A DNA stretch of 47,865 nt. Origin: an uncultured Clostridia bacterium. GTDB taxonomy: Bacteria > Bacillota > Clostridia > TANB77 > CAG-508. Location of the stretch: the NCBI GenBank assembly GCA_904419495.1, contig CAJFRV010000001.1, positions 32,001 to 79,865 on the forward strand, in the 5' to 3' direction. A model generated the notes under the pieces. It was given only the letters and a program-made list of their open reading frames with translations. It did no database searches and was not told the DNA's origin. Within the stretch, counting starts at the first letter, position 1. Every line of letters begins with the position of its first letter. Made by a program: the position numbers and the translations under genes. This document shows, piece by piece, positions 35,041-43,004 of the stretch.

Positions 35041-35196
35041 ATATTTTATGAATCTTTTAAAATCTGTTAAAAAATATTCAACTTCGTGTAAAGATTTGAT
35101 CGTATTATCTTTACAACATTTAAAATTAAATTTCTGTTTAGGGGGTGGGCATTTTCCACCTCTATTTTCTACTTTTTTTATTACCTTTTTATTCAT
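35014..35196 (-). CDS. Small Cys-containing protein, unknown
   Basis: 60 residues, basic, starting MNKKVIKKVENRGGKCPPPKQ followed by FNFKCC, then an amphipathic C-terminus. Three Cys in a CPPP-x8-CC arrangement could bind metal, though this is speculative. The ATG has a good ribosome site (AGGTGA, 6 nt spacing) and a TATAAT-like -10 lies upstream near 35228. No family recognised. It is convergent with the GerM gene. Confidence 0.5.
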   Translation of the reverse strand: MNKKVIKKVENRGGKCPPPKQKFNFKCCKDNTIKSLHEVEYFLTDFKRFIKYVKLYKILR

Positions 35197-35373
35197 ATTA
35201 CATTCACCTATTTATATAAAATCATTATTATAATATATTCTATATAAGAAAAGAAAGTGAATAGTTTAATGCATAAAAATATTAAGTAATATTAGAATAA
35301 AAATTTTAATTCACTTTTCTATAGAAAATCAACCTCAAATATAGTTGATTTCAGTATGTAAATATTGTATAAT
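35197..35373 (+). promoter_or_regulatory. Intergenic region with the promoter of the 56-residue gene
   Basis: TTGATT at 35345-35350, 17 bp, TATAAT at 35368-35373. An inverted repeat GAAATCAAC-like at about 35327-35353 overlaps the -35 and could be an operator. A further imperfect hairpin lies at about 35250-35325. No gene of its own seen here. Confidence 0.65.
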
Positions 35374-35403
35374 GTATGTTATAAAATGTAAAGGAGGAAA
35401 ATT

Positions 35404-35574
35404 ATGGAACAAGAATTTATACGGGGGTTACTGGCTTTAGGACTTATTATCACGATCAGTGTGGTAGAGTTCATAGAGAGTGGACTTGATAAAAGAAAAT
35501 ATAATATAAAACGGGTAGTAGTGTCCTGTGTAATCGTTGTTATCATAATGGGAATTTTTCCCATCCTATTTTAG
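35404..35574 (+). CDS. Small two-helix membrane protein of atypical composition
   Basis: 56 residues, MEQEFIRGLLALGLIITISV at the start and a second hydrophobic segment at about 38-56, with a basic loop DKRKYNIKR between. ATG follows a strong AAAGGAGG. The codons (CTG, GTG, ATC, two CGG) are GC-richer than neighbours, as in the 11104-11463 gene. It has its own consensus promoter and a terminator, so it is an independent unit. No family recognised; short enough to be missed by gene callers. Confidence 0.7.
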   Translation: MEQEFIRGLLALGLIITISVVEFIESGLDKRKYNIKRVVVSCVIVVIIMGIFPILF

Positions 35575-35591
35575 TCAGCTTTGCTGATGTG

Positions 35592-35624
35592 TAGGAGGCT
35601 TATCTTTAAAGGTGAGCCTCCTTA
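35592..35624 (+). terminator. Terminator-like hairpin after the 56-residue gene
   Basis: AGGAGGCTTATC and GGTGAGCCTCCT (G-U pairs included) around TTTAAA; no strong T-run. Its GC content again contrasts with the surroundings. Confidence 0.65.
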
Positions 35625-35668
35625 AATAAATATTAAATTTTAAGTATATTGTTAAGAAGAGGATAAAT

Positions 35669-36439
35669 ATGAAAGAAAATATAGAACTAAAAGAAAATGA
35701 AAGAATTGATGATTTAGAATACGAAGGACTAAAAATAATTCAAAATAAAGATGGATTTTGTTTTGGAATTGATAGTATATTGCTTTCAGATTTTGCCAAA
35801 GGTATAAAAAAAGGGGCAAAGGTATTAGATTTAGGAACTGGAACAGGAATCATTGCCACTTTATTATGTGGAAAAACAGAGTTATCTGAAATTATAGGTA
35901 TAGAAGTTCAAAAAGAAGTAGCGGAAATGGCAAAAAGAAGTATACAATTAAATCATTTAGAAAATAAATTTAGAATCATACAAGATAATATTGTAAATTT
36001 AAATAACCGTTTTGAAAAAAATACATTTGATGTTATTGTGACAAATCCACCATATAAAAAGAAGGAAACGGGAATACAAAATGAGGATACAAGAAAATTA
36101 ATTTCTAGACATGAAATAGAAGCAAATTTAGAAGATTTTTTAAAAATTTCTAAGGATATGTTAAAAGATAAAGGAGAATTTTACATTGTTTATCGACCAG
36201 AAAGATTAGTAGATTTATTATCAATAATGAGAAAATATAAGATAGAGCCTAAAAAAATTAGGTTTGTTTATTCAAATATACATGCAGTATCTAAGTTAGT
36301 ATTAGTGCAAGGAATAAAAAATGCAAAGCCATTTTTGAAATTAGAAGAAAATTTGTATATTTATGATGAAAAAGGAAATTATACAGATGAAATTTTAAAA
36401 ATTTATAATAAGAAAAAAATTCATATAAAATCAAGATAA
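35669..36439 (+). CDS. trmN6: tRNA1(Val) adenine-37 N6-methyltransferase-like protein (TrmN6/YabB family)
   Basis: A SAM-dependent N6-adenine methyltransferase. The 256 residues have the SAM motif VLDLGTGTGIIATLL (about 52-66) and the catalytic NPPY motif in VTNPPYKK (about 123-130), with the family N-terminal segment GFCFGIDSILLSDF. The order yabB-rsmI-abrB is the same as in Bacillus subtilis, supporting the assignment. ATG follows AAGAGGATAA. The exact tRNA target is inferred from family. Confidence 0.88.
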   Translation: MKENIELKENERIDDLEYEGLKIIQNKDGFCFGIDSILLSDFAKGIKKGAKVLDLGTGTGIIATLLCGKTELSEIIGIEVQKEVAEMAKRSIQLNHLENKFRIIQDNIVNLNNRFEKNTFDVIVTNPPYKKKETGIQNEDTRKLISRHEIEANLEDFLKISKDMLKDKGEFYIVYRPERLVDLLSIMRKYKIEPKKIRFVYSNIHAVSKLVLVQGIKNAKPFLKLEENLYIYDEKGNYTDEILKIYNKKKIHIKSR

Positions 36440-36498
36440 AAAAGATTTTTCCATATAATAAAAAATAATGTGATAAATTAAAAAGAAGGGAATAAAAA

Positions 36499-37344
36499 AT
36501 GAAAGAAATCAATCAAAAAGAAACAGGAACTTTATATATAGTTGCAACACCAATAGGAAATTTAGAAGATATTACATTAAGAGCAATAAAAATATTAAAA
36601 GAAGTAGACTTAATAGCGGCAGAAGATACGAGACATACCTTAAAATTATTAAACCATTTAGAAATAGCAAAACCATTAATTAGTTATCATAGGCATAATG
36701 AAGATATTAAAACAGATATATTAGTTAAAGAATTAAAACAAGGAAAACAGATAGCACTGGTTTCCGATGCAGGTACACCGGGAATCTGTGATCCGGGAGA
36801 GGAAGTTATAAAAAGGTGTATAGAAGAGGAAATTACAGTTATACCAATTCCCGGACCATGTGCATTTGTCAATGCATTAATATGTTCTGGTTTAGACACA
36901 AATGAGTTTAGTTTTATGGGTTTTTTACCATTAAATAAGAAAAATAGAAAAGAAAAATTAGAAGAAATTAGAAACACAACTAAAACTATTATTTTATATG
37001 AAGCACCACACAAATTGGAAACAACATTAAAAGATCTAAAAGAGGTTATAGATGACAGAAAAATTGTATTAGCAAGGGAACTTACAAAAATACATGAAGA
37101 GTATATTAGAACTGATATGGAAACTTTAATTGAGAAAGCAAAAGAGTTAAAAGGAGAAATGGTTTTGATAATAGAAGGTGCTAAAAAGGAGGAAGATGAC
37201 ACTTTAACACAATTATCTCTAGAAGAACATTATACATATTATGAAAAAAAAGGAATGAGCAAAAAAGAGATCATTAAGCAAATAGCAAAAGATAGAAATG
37301 TAAATAAAAATGAAATATATCAGAAATTTATTAAGAGCAGTTAA
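36499..37344 (+). CDS. rsmI: 16S rRNA (cytidine-1402-2'-O)-methyltransferase RsmI
   Basis: RsmI 2'-O-methylates C1402 of 16S rRNA in the decoding centre. The 281 residues show the tetrapyrrole-methylase-like fold signatures: TLYIVATPIGNLEDITLRAI at about 10-29, AAEDTRHTLKLLNH, VSDAGTPGICDPGEEV and PIPGPCAFVNALICSGL. Length is standard. It lies 59 bp after the methyltransferase gene and is followed by a strong terminator facing abrB. Confidence 0.95.
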   Translation: MKEINQKETGTLYIVATPIGNLEDITLRAIKILKEVDLIAAEDTRHTLKLLNHLEIAKPLISYHRHNEDIKTDILVKELKQGKQIALVSDAGTPGICDPGEEVIKRCIEEEITVIPIPGPCAFVNALICSGLDTNEFSFMGFLPLNKKNRKEKLEEIRNTTKTIILYEAPHKLETTLKDLKEVIDDRKIVLARELTKIHEEYIRTDMETLIEKAKELKGEMVLIIEGAKKEEDDTLTQLSLEEHYTYYEKKGMSKKEIIKQIAKDRNVNKNEIYQKFIKSS

Positions 37345-37369
37345 TATGTTTAAGTGAATTTATAAACAA

Positions 37370-37412
37370 AAAACCAAATAGATAAGAGCTTAGCTCTTAT
37401 TTATTTGGTTTT
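37370..37412. terminator. Bidirectional terminator between rsmI and abrB
   Basis: AAACCAAATA-G-ATAAGAGC pairs with GCTCTTAT-TATTTGGTTT around TTA; T-rich on both strands. The right arm covers the last abrB codons. Confidence 0.85.
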
Positions 37413-37651
37413 AATTTACTTATTTTTTTTGAACAATCCTCACAAATTAATTTATCATTATAATCGATTAAATTTTCCGTATTTCCACAAAAAATACAAT
37501 TTGGTTCGTATTTTTTTAGTACAATTGATGAACCATCAACATATATTTCAATAGGATCTTTTTCAGCAATATTAAATTGATTTCTGATTTCGATAGGAAT
37601 AACAACTCTTCCTAGTTCATCTACTTTTCGAATAATCCCTGTTGACTTCAT
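37397..37651 (-). CDS. abrB: AbrB/SpoVT-family transition-state regulator
   Basis: 84-residue DNA-binding regulator. The N-terminal swapped-hairpin domain MKSTGIIRKVDELGRVVIPI is near-identical in pattern to Bacillus AbrB, and the C-terminus has two Cys pairs (CIFCGNTENLI and ICEDC) forming a probable zinc ribbon, found in clostridial members. AbrB-type proteins control transition-state and sporulation genes. The ATG follows GGGGGGAT. It is convergent with rsmI, as in B. subtilis. Confidence 0.92.
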   Translation of the reverse strand: MKSTGIIRKVDELGRVVIPIEIRNQFNIAEKDPIEIYVDGSSIVLKKYEPNCIFCGNTENLIDYNDKLICEDCSKKISKLKPNK

Positions 37652-37699
37652 AGTTTATCCCCCCTTAAAAAGTTAATTTACAATCCTATATACACTGAT

Positions 37700-37728
37700 A
37701 ATATATCACAAATAGAATGCTAGGTCAA
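37700..37728 (-). promoter_or_regulatory. Promoter of abrB
   Basis: Minus strand TTGACC (37723-37728), 17 bp, TATATT (37700-37705). Confidence 0.7.
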
Positions 37729-37779
37729 TTAAAAAGTAATAAAAAGTTCATATTAGAATAAAATTATTTAGGTGATAAT

Positions 37780-38373
37780 ATGTTAAATTTAGTTTGGCCA
37801 ATTTTTATAATAATATCATTTTCTTATGCAATTTTTTCAGGAAATCTTCAAAATTTAAATACCAGTATATTTGATAGTGTAGAAAGTGCAGTAAATTTAA
37901 GTATAACTATGTTAGGGACAATATGTTTATGGAGTGGCATTATCAATATTGCTAATCATACCAAAATTATACAAATAATTAATAAATTGTTAAAACCAGT
38001 TATTAAATTTTTATTTCCAGAAATAAAATATAATCAAAAGGCACAAAATGAAATTTCAATGAATATGGTAGCAAATATTTTAGGATTAGGAAATGCGGCA
38101 ACACCATTAGGACTAAAAGCAATGGAAACTTTACAAAAAGAAAATAAAAATAAAAATGAATTAAGTAATTCCATGATTATGCTGATTGTGTTAAATACAG
38201 CATCAATCCAATTAATTCCTACAACAATTATTGCCATAAGAAGTTCTTTGAACTCTAAAAATCCAACCGCTATTATATTTCCCGTGTGGATTGCTACAAT
38301 TTGTGCAGCTATTACGGGAATTACAGTAACTAAATTATTGATTAAATATTCTAAAAAAAGGGAGAAAATATGA
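37780..38373 (+). CDS. spmA: Spore maturation protein SpmA
   Basis: A multi-pass membrane protein; SpmA and SpmB together are needed for spore core dehydration in Bacillus and Clostridium. The 197 residues have four or five hydrophobic segments and the conserved NILGLGNAATPLGLKAM (about 104-120) and MLIVLNTASIQLIPTT (about 131-146). ATG follows TTAGGTGAT; the stop overlaps the spmB start by four bases. Confidence 0.94.
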   Translation: MLNLVWPIFIIISFSYAIFSGNLQNLNTSIFDSVESAVNLSITMLGTICLWSGIINIANHTKIIQIINKLLKPVIKFLFPEIKYNQKAQNEISMNMVANILGLGNAATPLGLKAMETLQKENKNKNELSNSMIMLIVLNTASIQLIPTTIIAIRSSLNSKNPTAIIFPVWIATICAAITGITVTKLLIKYSKKREKI

Positions 38374-38900
38374 TAGAGTTTGTGAATTTTATATCAAATT
38401 TAGCAATGCCAATGATTATATTACTAATTGTTATTTATGGACTAATAGAAAAAAAAGAGGTCTTTGACAAATTTATTGAAGGTGCGAAAGATGGAATAAA
38501 AATTGTAATAAATATTTTTCCTACGCTTGTAGGTCTTTTTTTAGCAGTAGGAACGTTAAGGAGTTCAGGAATCATTGACATTATAATTAAATTTATAGAT
38601 CCATTGTTAAAATTAATAAATTTTCCAAGTGAAATTATGCCACTTGCTATATTAAGACCAATTTCAGGAAGTAGCTCAATTGCCATTGCAACAGATATTA
38701 TGAAAAATTTTGGAGTAGATAGTCAAATTGGAATGATGGCAGCGGTTATTATGGGAGCAACAGAAACAACTTTATATACAATAGCAGTTTATTCTTCAAG
38801 TGTAAAAATTAAGAAAACAAGATTTGTTTTGATAGCAGCTTTAACGGCAGATATTGTTGGAATTCTAACAAGTATTGTGATATGTCGTTTTTTGTCGTAA
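38370..38900 (+). CDS. spmB: Spore maturation protein SpmB
   Basis: Partner of SpmA with the same gate-domain fold. 176 residues with KVxx-type opening, an FVNFISNLAMPMIILLIVIYG first helix, the conserved LRPISGSSSIAIATDIM (about 91-107) and MGATETTLYTIAVY (about 130-143). ATG overlaps the spmA stop, so they are translationally coupled. Confidence 0.94.
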   Translation: MIEFVNFISNLAMPMIILLIVIYGLIEKKEVFDKFIEGAKDGIKIVINIFPTLVGLFLAVGTLRSSGIIDIIIKFIDPLLKLINFPSEIMPLAILRPISGSSSIAIATDIMKNFGVDSQIGMMAAVIMGATETTLYTIAVYSSSVKIKKTRFVLIAALTADIVGILTSIVICRFLS

Positions 38901-38909
38901 AGTTTTTCT

Positions 38910-38938
38910 TGACAATATTTTACATATACTGTATAATA
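38910..38938 (+). promoter_or_regulatory. Perfect SigA-type promoter in the spmB-rlmH spacer
   Basis: TTGACA at 38910-38915, exactly 17 bp, TATAAT at 38933-38938. It drives the small frame at 38972 and/or an untranslated RNA. Confidence 0.8.
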
Positions 38939-38971
38939 ATGGAAAATGATTAGTAAGGATACTTAATCTAT

Positions 38972-39088
38972 ATGTTATTAAAAATTTTAATATTTATTTC
39001 AATATTTTTTATTATAAGAAAAATGATCGTTAAAATTTTACTTACAAAAATGTTAAATTCTAAACAAAATCCTAAAAAACAAAAATAA
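38972..39088 (+). CDS. Possible 38-residue membrane peptide
   Basis: MLLKILIFISIFFII followed by a basic tail ending NPKKQK: one hydrophobic helix plus positive charge. The ribosome site is modest (AAGGAT, 11 nt before ATG). It sits about 30 nt after a perfect promoter. It could be a small membrane protein or a type I toxin-like peptide, but I could not find an antisense promoter. The alternative is that the transcript is non-coding. Confidence 0.4.
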   Translation: MLLKILIFISIFFIIRKMIVKILLTKMLNSKQNPKKQK

Positions 39089-39263
39089 GTTCAATTTATA
39101 TTTATTAATAAATATAATTAGGAAAAATATATTACAATGTTTTTAAATTTGTAGAGGAAATAACAACTCCCCCATAATAATTAGTATTTAAAAAGTTTTT
39201 TTGCCCCTATATTTATTTTAAATATTTTTTTCTATGTTATTTTCTCTACAATATAATATAAAT
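39089..39263. other. AT-rich spacer with a long imperfect inverted repeat
   Basis: GTAGAGGAAATAAC at about 39151-39164 pairs (one G-U) with GTTATTTTCTCTAC near 39234-39247, enclosing about 70 nt with a CCCCC and a GCCCC stretch. Ends at the rlmH stop. It could be the 3' end of an RNA from the promoter at 38910, or the rlmH 3' region. Confidence 0.35.
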
Positions 39264-39743
39264 TTATCTATGATATGTTTCACCATTAGATATTTTAAAA
39301 CCTCTAAAAATTTGTTCTAATAAAAATACACGAATCAATTGATGAGGAAATGTCATCTTAGAAAAACAAATCTTTTGGTGAGCTTTTTTTAATATTTCAG
39401 AAGAAAGACCTAAAGAACCCCCAATTACAAAGGTAATATGACTAGTTTGTAAAGATAAATTTTCTAGGTTTTTTGAAAAATCTTCTGAAGAGAATTCTTT
39501 ACCAGCTAAATCTAAACAAATGATATATGAATCTTTTTTTATATGATGTAATATAGCATTAGATTCTTTTTCTTTAATTTCATTAGCAAGGCTTTCATTT
39601 AATTTGTCTGGTATTTTTTCATCAGGTAATTCTAAAATGGTTAATTTACAATATTTACTTAATCTTTTAGAATATTCACTTATAGCGTCTTTTAAATAAG
39701 ATTCTTTTACTTTACCAATACATACAATATGAATATTTAACAT
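39264..39743 (-). CDS. rlmH: 23S rRNA (pseudouridine-1915-N3)-methyltransferase RlmH
   Basis: RlmH is a SPOUT-fold methyltransferase acting on assembled 70S ribosomes at helix 69. The 159 residues start MLNIHIVCIGKVKESYLKDA and contain the SAM-pocket segment VIGGSLGLSSEILKKA and the C-terminal PHQLIRVFLLEQIFRGFKI, the family signature. Length is normal. ATG follows AAAGGAGG. It lies downstream of walJ, the usual Firmicutes order. Confidence 0.95.
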   Translation of the reverse strand: MLNIHIVCIGKVKESYLKDAISEYSKRLSKYCKLTILELPDEKIPDKLNESLANEIKEKESNAILHHIKKDSYIICLDLAGKEFSSEDFSKNLENLSLQTSHITFVIGGSLGLSSEILKKAHQKICFSKMTFPHQLIRVFLLEQIFRGFKISNGETYHR

Positions 39744-39774
39744 ATTTCCTCCTTTATCTAGGGAATTTGATTAA

Positions 39775-39853
39775 GGACGTTTCTATTTGGGACATCTTTC
39801 ATGTGTTATTCTAAAATATAATATGTAAGAAAATGTCCCAAATAGAAACGTCC
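39775..39853. repeat. Inverted repeat with GGACGTTTC arms, element b
   Basis: Perfect 21-bp arms at 39775-39795 and 39833-39853; the flank continues CCAATTGGACAT on the right. The arm shares GACGTTTCT and CCCCAATTGGACAT with the element at 46641-46921, so they are one family. It lies between walJ and rlmH on the same transcript, a few bases downstream of the walJ stop. Confidence 0.75.
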
Positions 39854-39874
39854 CCAATTGGACATAATTGTATT

Positions 39875-40663
39875 TTAAATTGTAACTAATTTACTATGTG
39901 TATCTCTGCTTGCAACAGATAACATTAAAGAATTTTCATTATAATTACTAGCCATCAATTCTTCAATTACTGTTTTATATGCTAATTCCGGAAAATTACT
40001 TTCTTTGCTCAAATGCCCAAGCATAGCGTTTTTTAAGCCTGATTTTAATAAAAAAGAAATTGTTTTTCCTGCCATTTCATTTGACAAATGTCCAGATGGT
40101 CCAGCGATCCTAGATTTTAAAGAAAATGGATATGATGAACATTTTAATACCTCAGGATCATAATTAGATTCTAACATAACAAATAAACTTTCTTCTAAAT
40201 TCTTTAAAATATCATTTGTCATATGACCAATATCTGTAGCAATACTAATTTTTTTATCATTATTAAAGATCGTGAATCCACAAGGATTTGCGGCATCATG
40301 CGGAATTGAAAATGGATTAATATCCAAATCACCTATTGAAAATTTTTCAGCTATCTTGAATTTTTTAATATTTTTGTCTGCAATTTTATCTCTTTGCTTT
40401 GGCATAGCGTCTAATGTTTCTTGATTGACAAATACAGGTAAATCAAATTTCTTTGAAAAAGTTCCTAACCCCTGAACATGGTCAGAATGTTCATGTGTGA
40501 TTAAAATACCATCCAATGTACAAGGGTCAACTTGTATGTCATTTAATGCTTTTTCAATTTTTTTACTACTAACACCTGCATCAATTAATAATTTTGTGTT
40601 ATCTGTTTCTACAAATAAACTATTTCCACTACTTCCACTATATAAACTACAAAAATTTAGCAT
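39875..40663 (-). CDS. walJ: WalJ/YycJ-type metallo-beta-lactamase-fold hydrolase
   Basis: 262 residues. The metal-binding signature THEHSDHVQGL (about 53-63) and later His/Asp motifs (PHDAANP, ATDIGHM, GHLSKES) mark an MBL-fold exonuclease-like enzyme of the YycJ/WalJ family, which coordinates cell division with DNA replication in low-GC Gram-positives. ATG encodes MLNFCSLYSGSSGNS, the standard family opening. In Bacillus walJ is at the end of the walRK operon; here it is next to murA and rlmH with no walRK in the window. Confidence 0.92.
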   Translation of the reverse strand: MLNFCSLYSGSSGNSLFVETDNTKLLIDAGVSSKKIEKALNDIQVDPCTLDGILITHEHSDHVQGLGTFSKKFDLPVFVNQETLDAMPKQRDKIADKNIKKFKIAEKFSIGDLDINPFSIPHDAANPCGFTIFNNDKKISIATDIGHMTNDILKNLEESLFVMLESNYDPEVLKCSSYPFSLKSRIAGPSGHLSNEMAGKTISFLLKSGLKNAMLGHLSKESNFPELAYKTVIEELMASNYNENSLMLSVASRDTHSKLVTI

Positions 40664-40756
40664 GATCGTATCTATCTCTTTCCTTTGTTTTTTTCTTTTT
40701 AATTGCGTATAAAATAACTTTGGTATTTTTCTCTGTTTGCTATTTAATATAGAATG

Positions 40757-42016
40757 TTATTCATTTACTCTTTCAATTTTAGCACCTATTTTTCTAAACT
40801 TTTCTTCTATATTTTCATAACCTCTATCAATATGTTCTAGGTTATAAATTTCTGTTATACCCTCAGCAGCAGTACCGGCAATAACTAAAGCTGCTCCAGC
40901 TCTTAAATCAGAAGAATATACTGGTGCACCTGATAATTTTTTGACACCTTCAAAAAAGGCTGTTTTTCCGTGAGCCGTAATCTTAGCACCCATTTTATTT
41001 AATTCTTCAGTATATTGAAATCTAGAATCCCATATACTTTCATTAATTGTGCTTGTCCCATTAGCAAGTGATAAAACAACTCCCATTTGTGGTTGCAAGT
41101 CTGTAGGAAATCCCGGGTATGGTAAAGTTTTAATAATTGCTTTGTTTGGTCTTTTATTACACCAAACACGAATACTATCACCATTGTCTTCTACATTACC
41201 GCCAATTTCTAATATTTTAGCTGTAATAGATTCTAAGTGTTTTGTAATACAATTTTTTATTAGTAAATCTCCTTTTGTTGCAACGGCAGCAAGCATAAAA
41301 GTACCGGCTTCAATTTGGTCTGGAACAACAGAATAGGTAGCATTTCCATGTAACTTTTCAACACCATTAATTTTGATAACGTCTGTACCTGCTCCTCTAA
41401 TATCAGCTCCCATCGTATTTAAAAAGTTTGCAACATCTACGATATGAGGTTCTTTAGCAGCATTATCTATAATAGTAGTTCCTTTAGCTAAAACAGCTGA
41501 TAACATAACATTAATAGTAGCTCCTACAGATACAATGTCCATATAGATTGGACAACCTTTCAATTTTTTTGCTTTTGCATAAATTTTACCTTTTTCTACA
41601 GTAACATTTGCTCCTAATAGTTCAAAACCTTTAATATGTTGGTCAATAGGTCTAGCACCTAATTTACAACCACCGGGCATTCCAACTTCAATTTCACCTT
41701 TTCTACTAAGCATAGCACCTATAATATAGTAAGAAGCTCTAAATTTACTTGTCAAATCTAAAGGTGCTTTAGTAGTTGTTATATTTGATGTATCAATTGT
41801 AATACTATGTGCATCATTCCAAGTAATCTTAGCACCTAGTTTTTCCAATATGGTACAAGATATTTTTATATCACTAATATTTGGTAGATTTTCTATCGTA
41901 CATACACCATCTATTAAAAGGGTAGCTGGTAATATAGCAACTGCTGCATTTTTAGCACCACTGATTGTTACTTCTCCTTTTAATGGTGTGGGTCCTTTTA
42001 CAACTAATTTTTCCAA
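40757..42016 (-). CDS. murA: UDP-N-acetylglucosamine 1-carboxyvinyltransferase MurA
   Basis: MurA makes the first committed step of peptidoglycan synthesis, adding enolpyruvate to UDP-GlcNAc. The 419 residues have the N-terminal GEVTISGAKNAAVAILPATLL (about 15-35) and the fosfomycin-target loop MPGGCKLGARPIDQH with the catalytic Cys near 115-118. The start is the TTG at 42016 (MEKLVVKGPTPL, the usual opening), with a GGGGG stretch 8 nt upstream; a longer frame from 42031 lacks a ribosome site. It is downstream of spoIIR. Confidence 0.96.
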   Translation of the reverse strand: MEKLVVKGPTPLKGEVTISGAKNAAVAILPATLLIDGVCTIENLPNISDIKISCTILEKLGAKITWNDAHSITIDTSNITTTKAPLDLTSKFRASYYIIGAMLSRKGEIEVGMPGGCKLGARPIDQHIKGFELLGANVTVEKGKIYAKAKKLKGCPIYMDIVSVGATINVMLSAVLAKGTTIIDNAAKEPHIVDVANFLNTMGADIRGAGTDVIKINGVEKLHGNATYSVVPDQIEAGTFMLAAVATKGDLLIKNCITKHLESITAKILEIGGNVEDNGDSIRVWCNKRPNKAIIKTLPYPGFPTDLQPQMGVVLSLANGTSTINESIWDSRFQYTEELNKMGAKITAHGKTAFFEGVKKLSGAPVYSSDLRAGAALVIAGTAAEGITEIYNLEHIDRGYENIEEKFRKIGAKIERVNE

Positions 42017-42049
42017 TTTATATACCCCCAATAAATATTTATTTAAAAA

Positions 42050-42087
42050 TTAAAATAAAATAGAGTGTATATTATAAAACACTCTAT
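42050..42087 (-). terminator. Intrinsic terminator after spoIIR
   Basis: Minus strand ATAGAGTGT and ACACTCTAT around a 10-nt loop, then a T-rich run. It should separate spoIIR from murA. Confidence 0.75.
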
Positions 42088-42127
42088 CCTCACCATAAAA
42101 TATATCATAAACTAATCCAGATTGCAA

Positions 42128-42796
42128 CTATTTTTTCGCAGTAATTAAACCTGTGTTGTTAAGGATTTCCAATATTTTGAATTTTAATTGGAACCCAAAG
42201 TTGCTATCATTATCAGAAACAATTGAAAATTCTTCGTCTGTTAAAGCATCTTCTAAATCTTCTTTAGATTCTTCAGGAACAATACCAGAAGAAACATCTG
42301 TAAAACATAATGGAGGGAACATGACACACCACCAATTTTGTCCTTTGGCCTCACCAATTTCTACTCTTAAAGCATCATAATATCCTGACGGAAGAGAAAT
42401 GTCTCCGTAATGTTTTGTCGGAAATTCAAAATTTCCGATGCGAACATTAACAGAATAATTAAATCCTTCATCTTTAATCGTGCTTAAAGCAATTTGTTTA
42501 AAATCTTCAATATGTTGATTAGCAATTGAGATAGCTTCTTCTTTAGATATGCAATCTACACATAATGTATTCATATATTCTAATAATTTATCTCTTACAG
42601 TATATTTTAGATTTTGATCAACATCAGAATCGCTATTAGCAATGACATGTAATCGAAAAACAGAATCAGCAATATCAGTAGACACATTATTTGCATAAGA
42701 TATGGCGCAAATAGTTGTATAGACAAAAAATAGAAAAGTTAAAATAATTACCATTTTTACCTTGGAATGATTCATTAATTTTAAAAATTTTTTCAT
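42128..42796 (-). CDS. spoIIR: Stage II sporulation protein R
   Basis: SpoIIR is a signalling protein made in the forespore under SigF and exported to trigger SpoIIGA processing of pro-SigE in the mother cell. The 222 residues have an N-terminal transmembrane or signal segment (about 15-33) and the conserved blocks VFRLHVIANSDSDVDQNLKY (about 46-65) and LRVEIGEAKGQNWWCVMFPPLCF. Near-complete family length. ATG follows GGAGGTAACTT. It marks the organism as a spore former. Confidence 0.95.
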   Translation of the reverse strand: MKKFLKLMNHSKVKMVIILTFLFFVYTTICAISYANNVSTDIADSVFRLHVIANSDSDVDQNLKYTVRDKLLEYMNTLCVDCISKEEAISIANQHIEDFKQIALSTIKDEGFNYSVNVRIGNFEFPTKHYGDISLPSGYYDALRVEIGEAKGQNWWCVMFPPLCFTDVSSGIVPEESKEDLEDALTDEEFSIVSDNDSNFGFQLKFKILEILNNTGLITAKK

Positions 42797-42907
42797 AAGT
42801 TACCTCCAATAAACTTTTTTTCTAAAATCTTCTTTAAGATAAGTATTAACAAAATAAGAAAAAATATACATTGTCGAAAAAAAACGATGAGTTTCATTGA
42901 AATATGA

Positions 42908-42936
42908 TTGACATATTTGTAATAAAATGGTAAAAT
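42908..42936 (+). promoter_or_regulatory. Promoter of the 151-residue hypothetical gene, with overlapping palindrome
   Basis: TTGACA (42908-42913), 17 bp, TAAAAT (42931-42936). A palindrome GGTAAA-A-TTTACC (about 42929-42941) covers the -10 and could be an operator. Confidence 0.7.
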
Positions 42937-43004
42937 TTACCAGTAAACAAAATAAAGAAATTTATAAATCCGTAGGTATTTATGAATTTGAAAGGAATGT
43001 TTGT

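Noticed and set aside
42927..43004. Upstream start of the 177-residue version of the hypothetical gene
   Set aside because: It lies within the promoter (-10 at 42931), so it would be upstream of the predicted transcript start; the ATG at 43005 has a good ribosome site.
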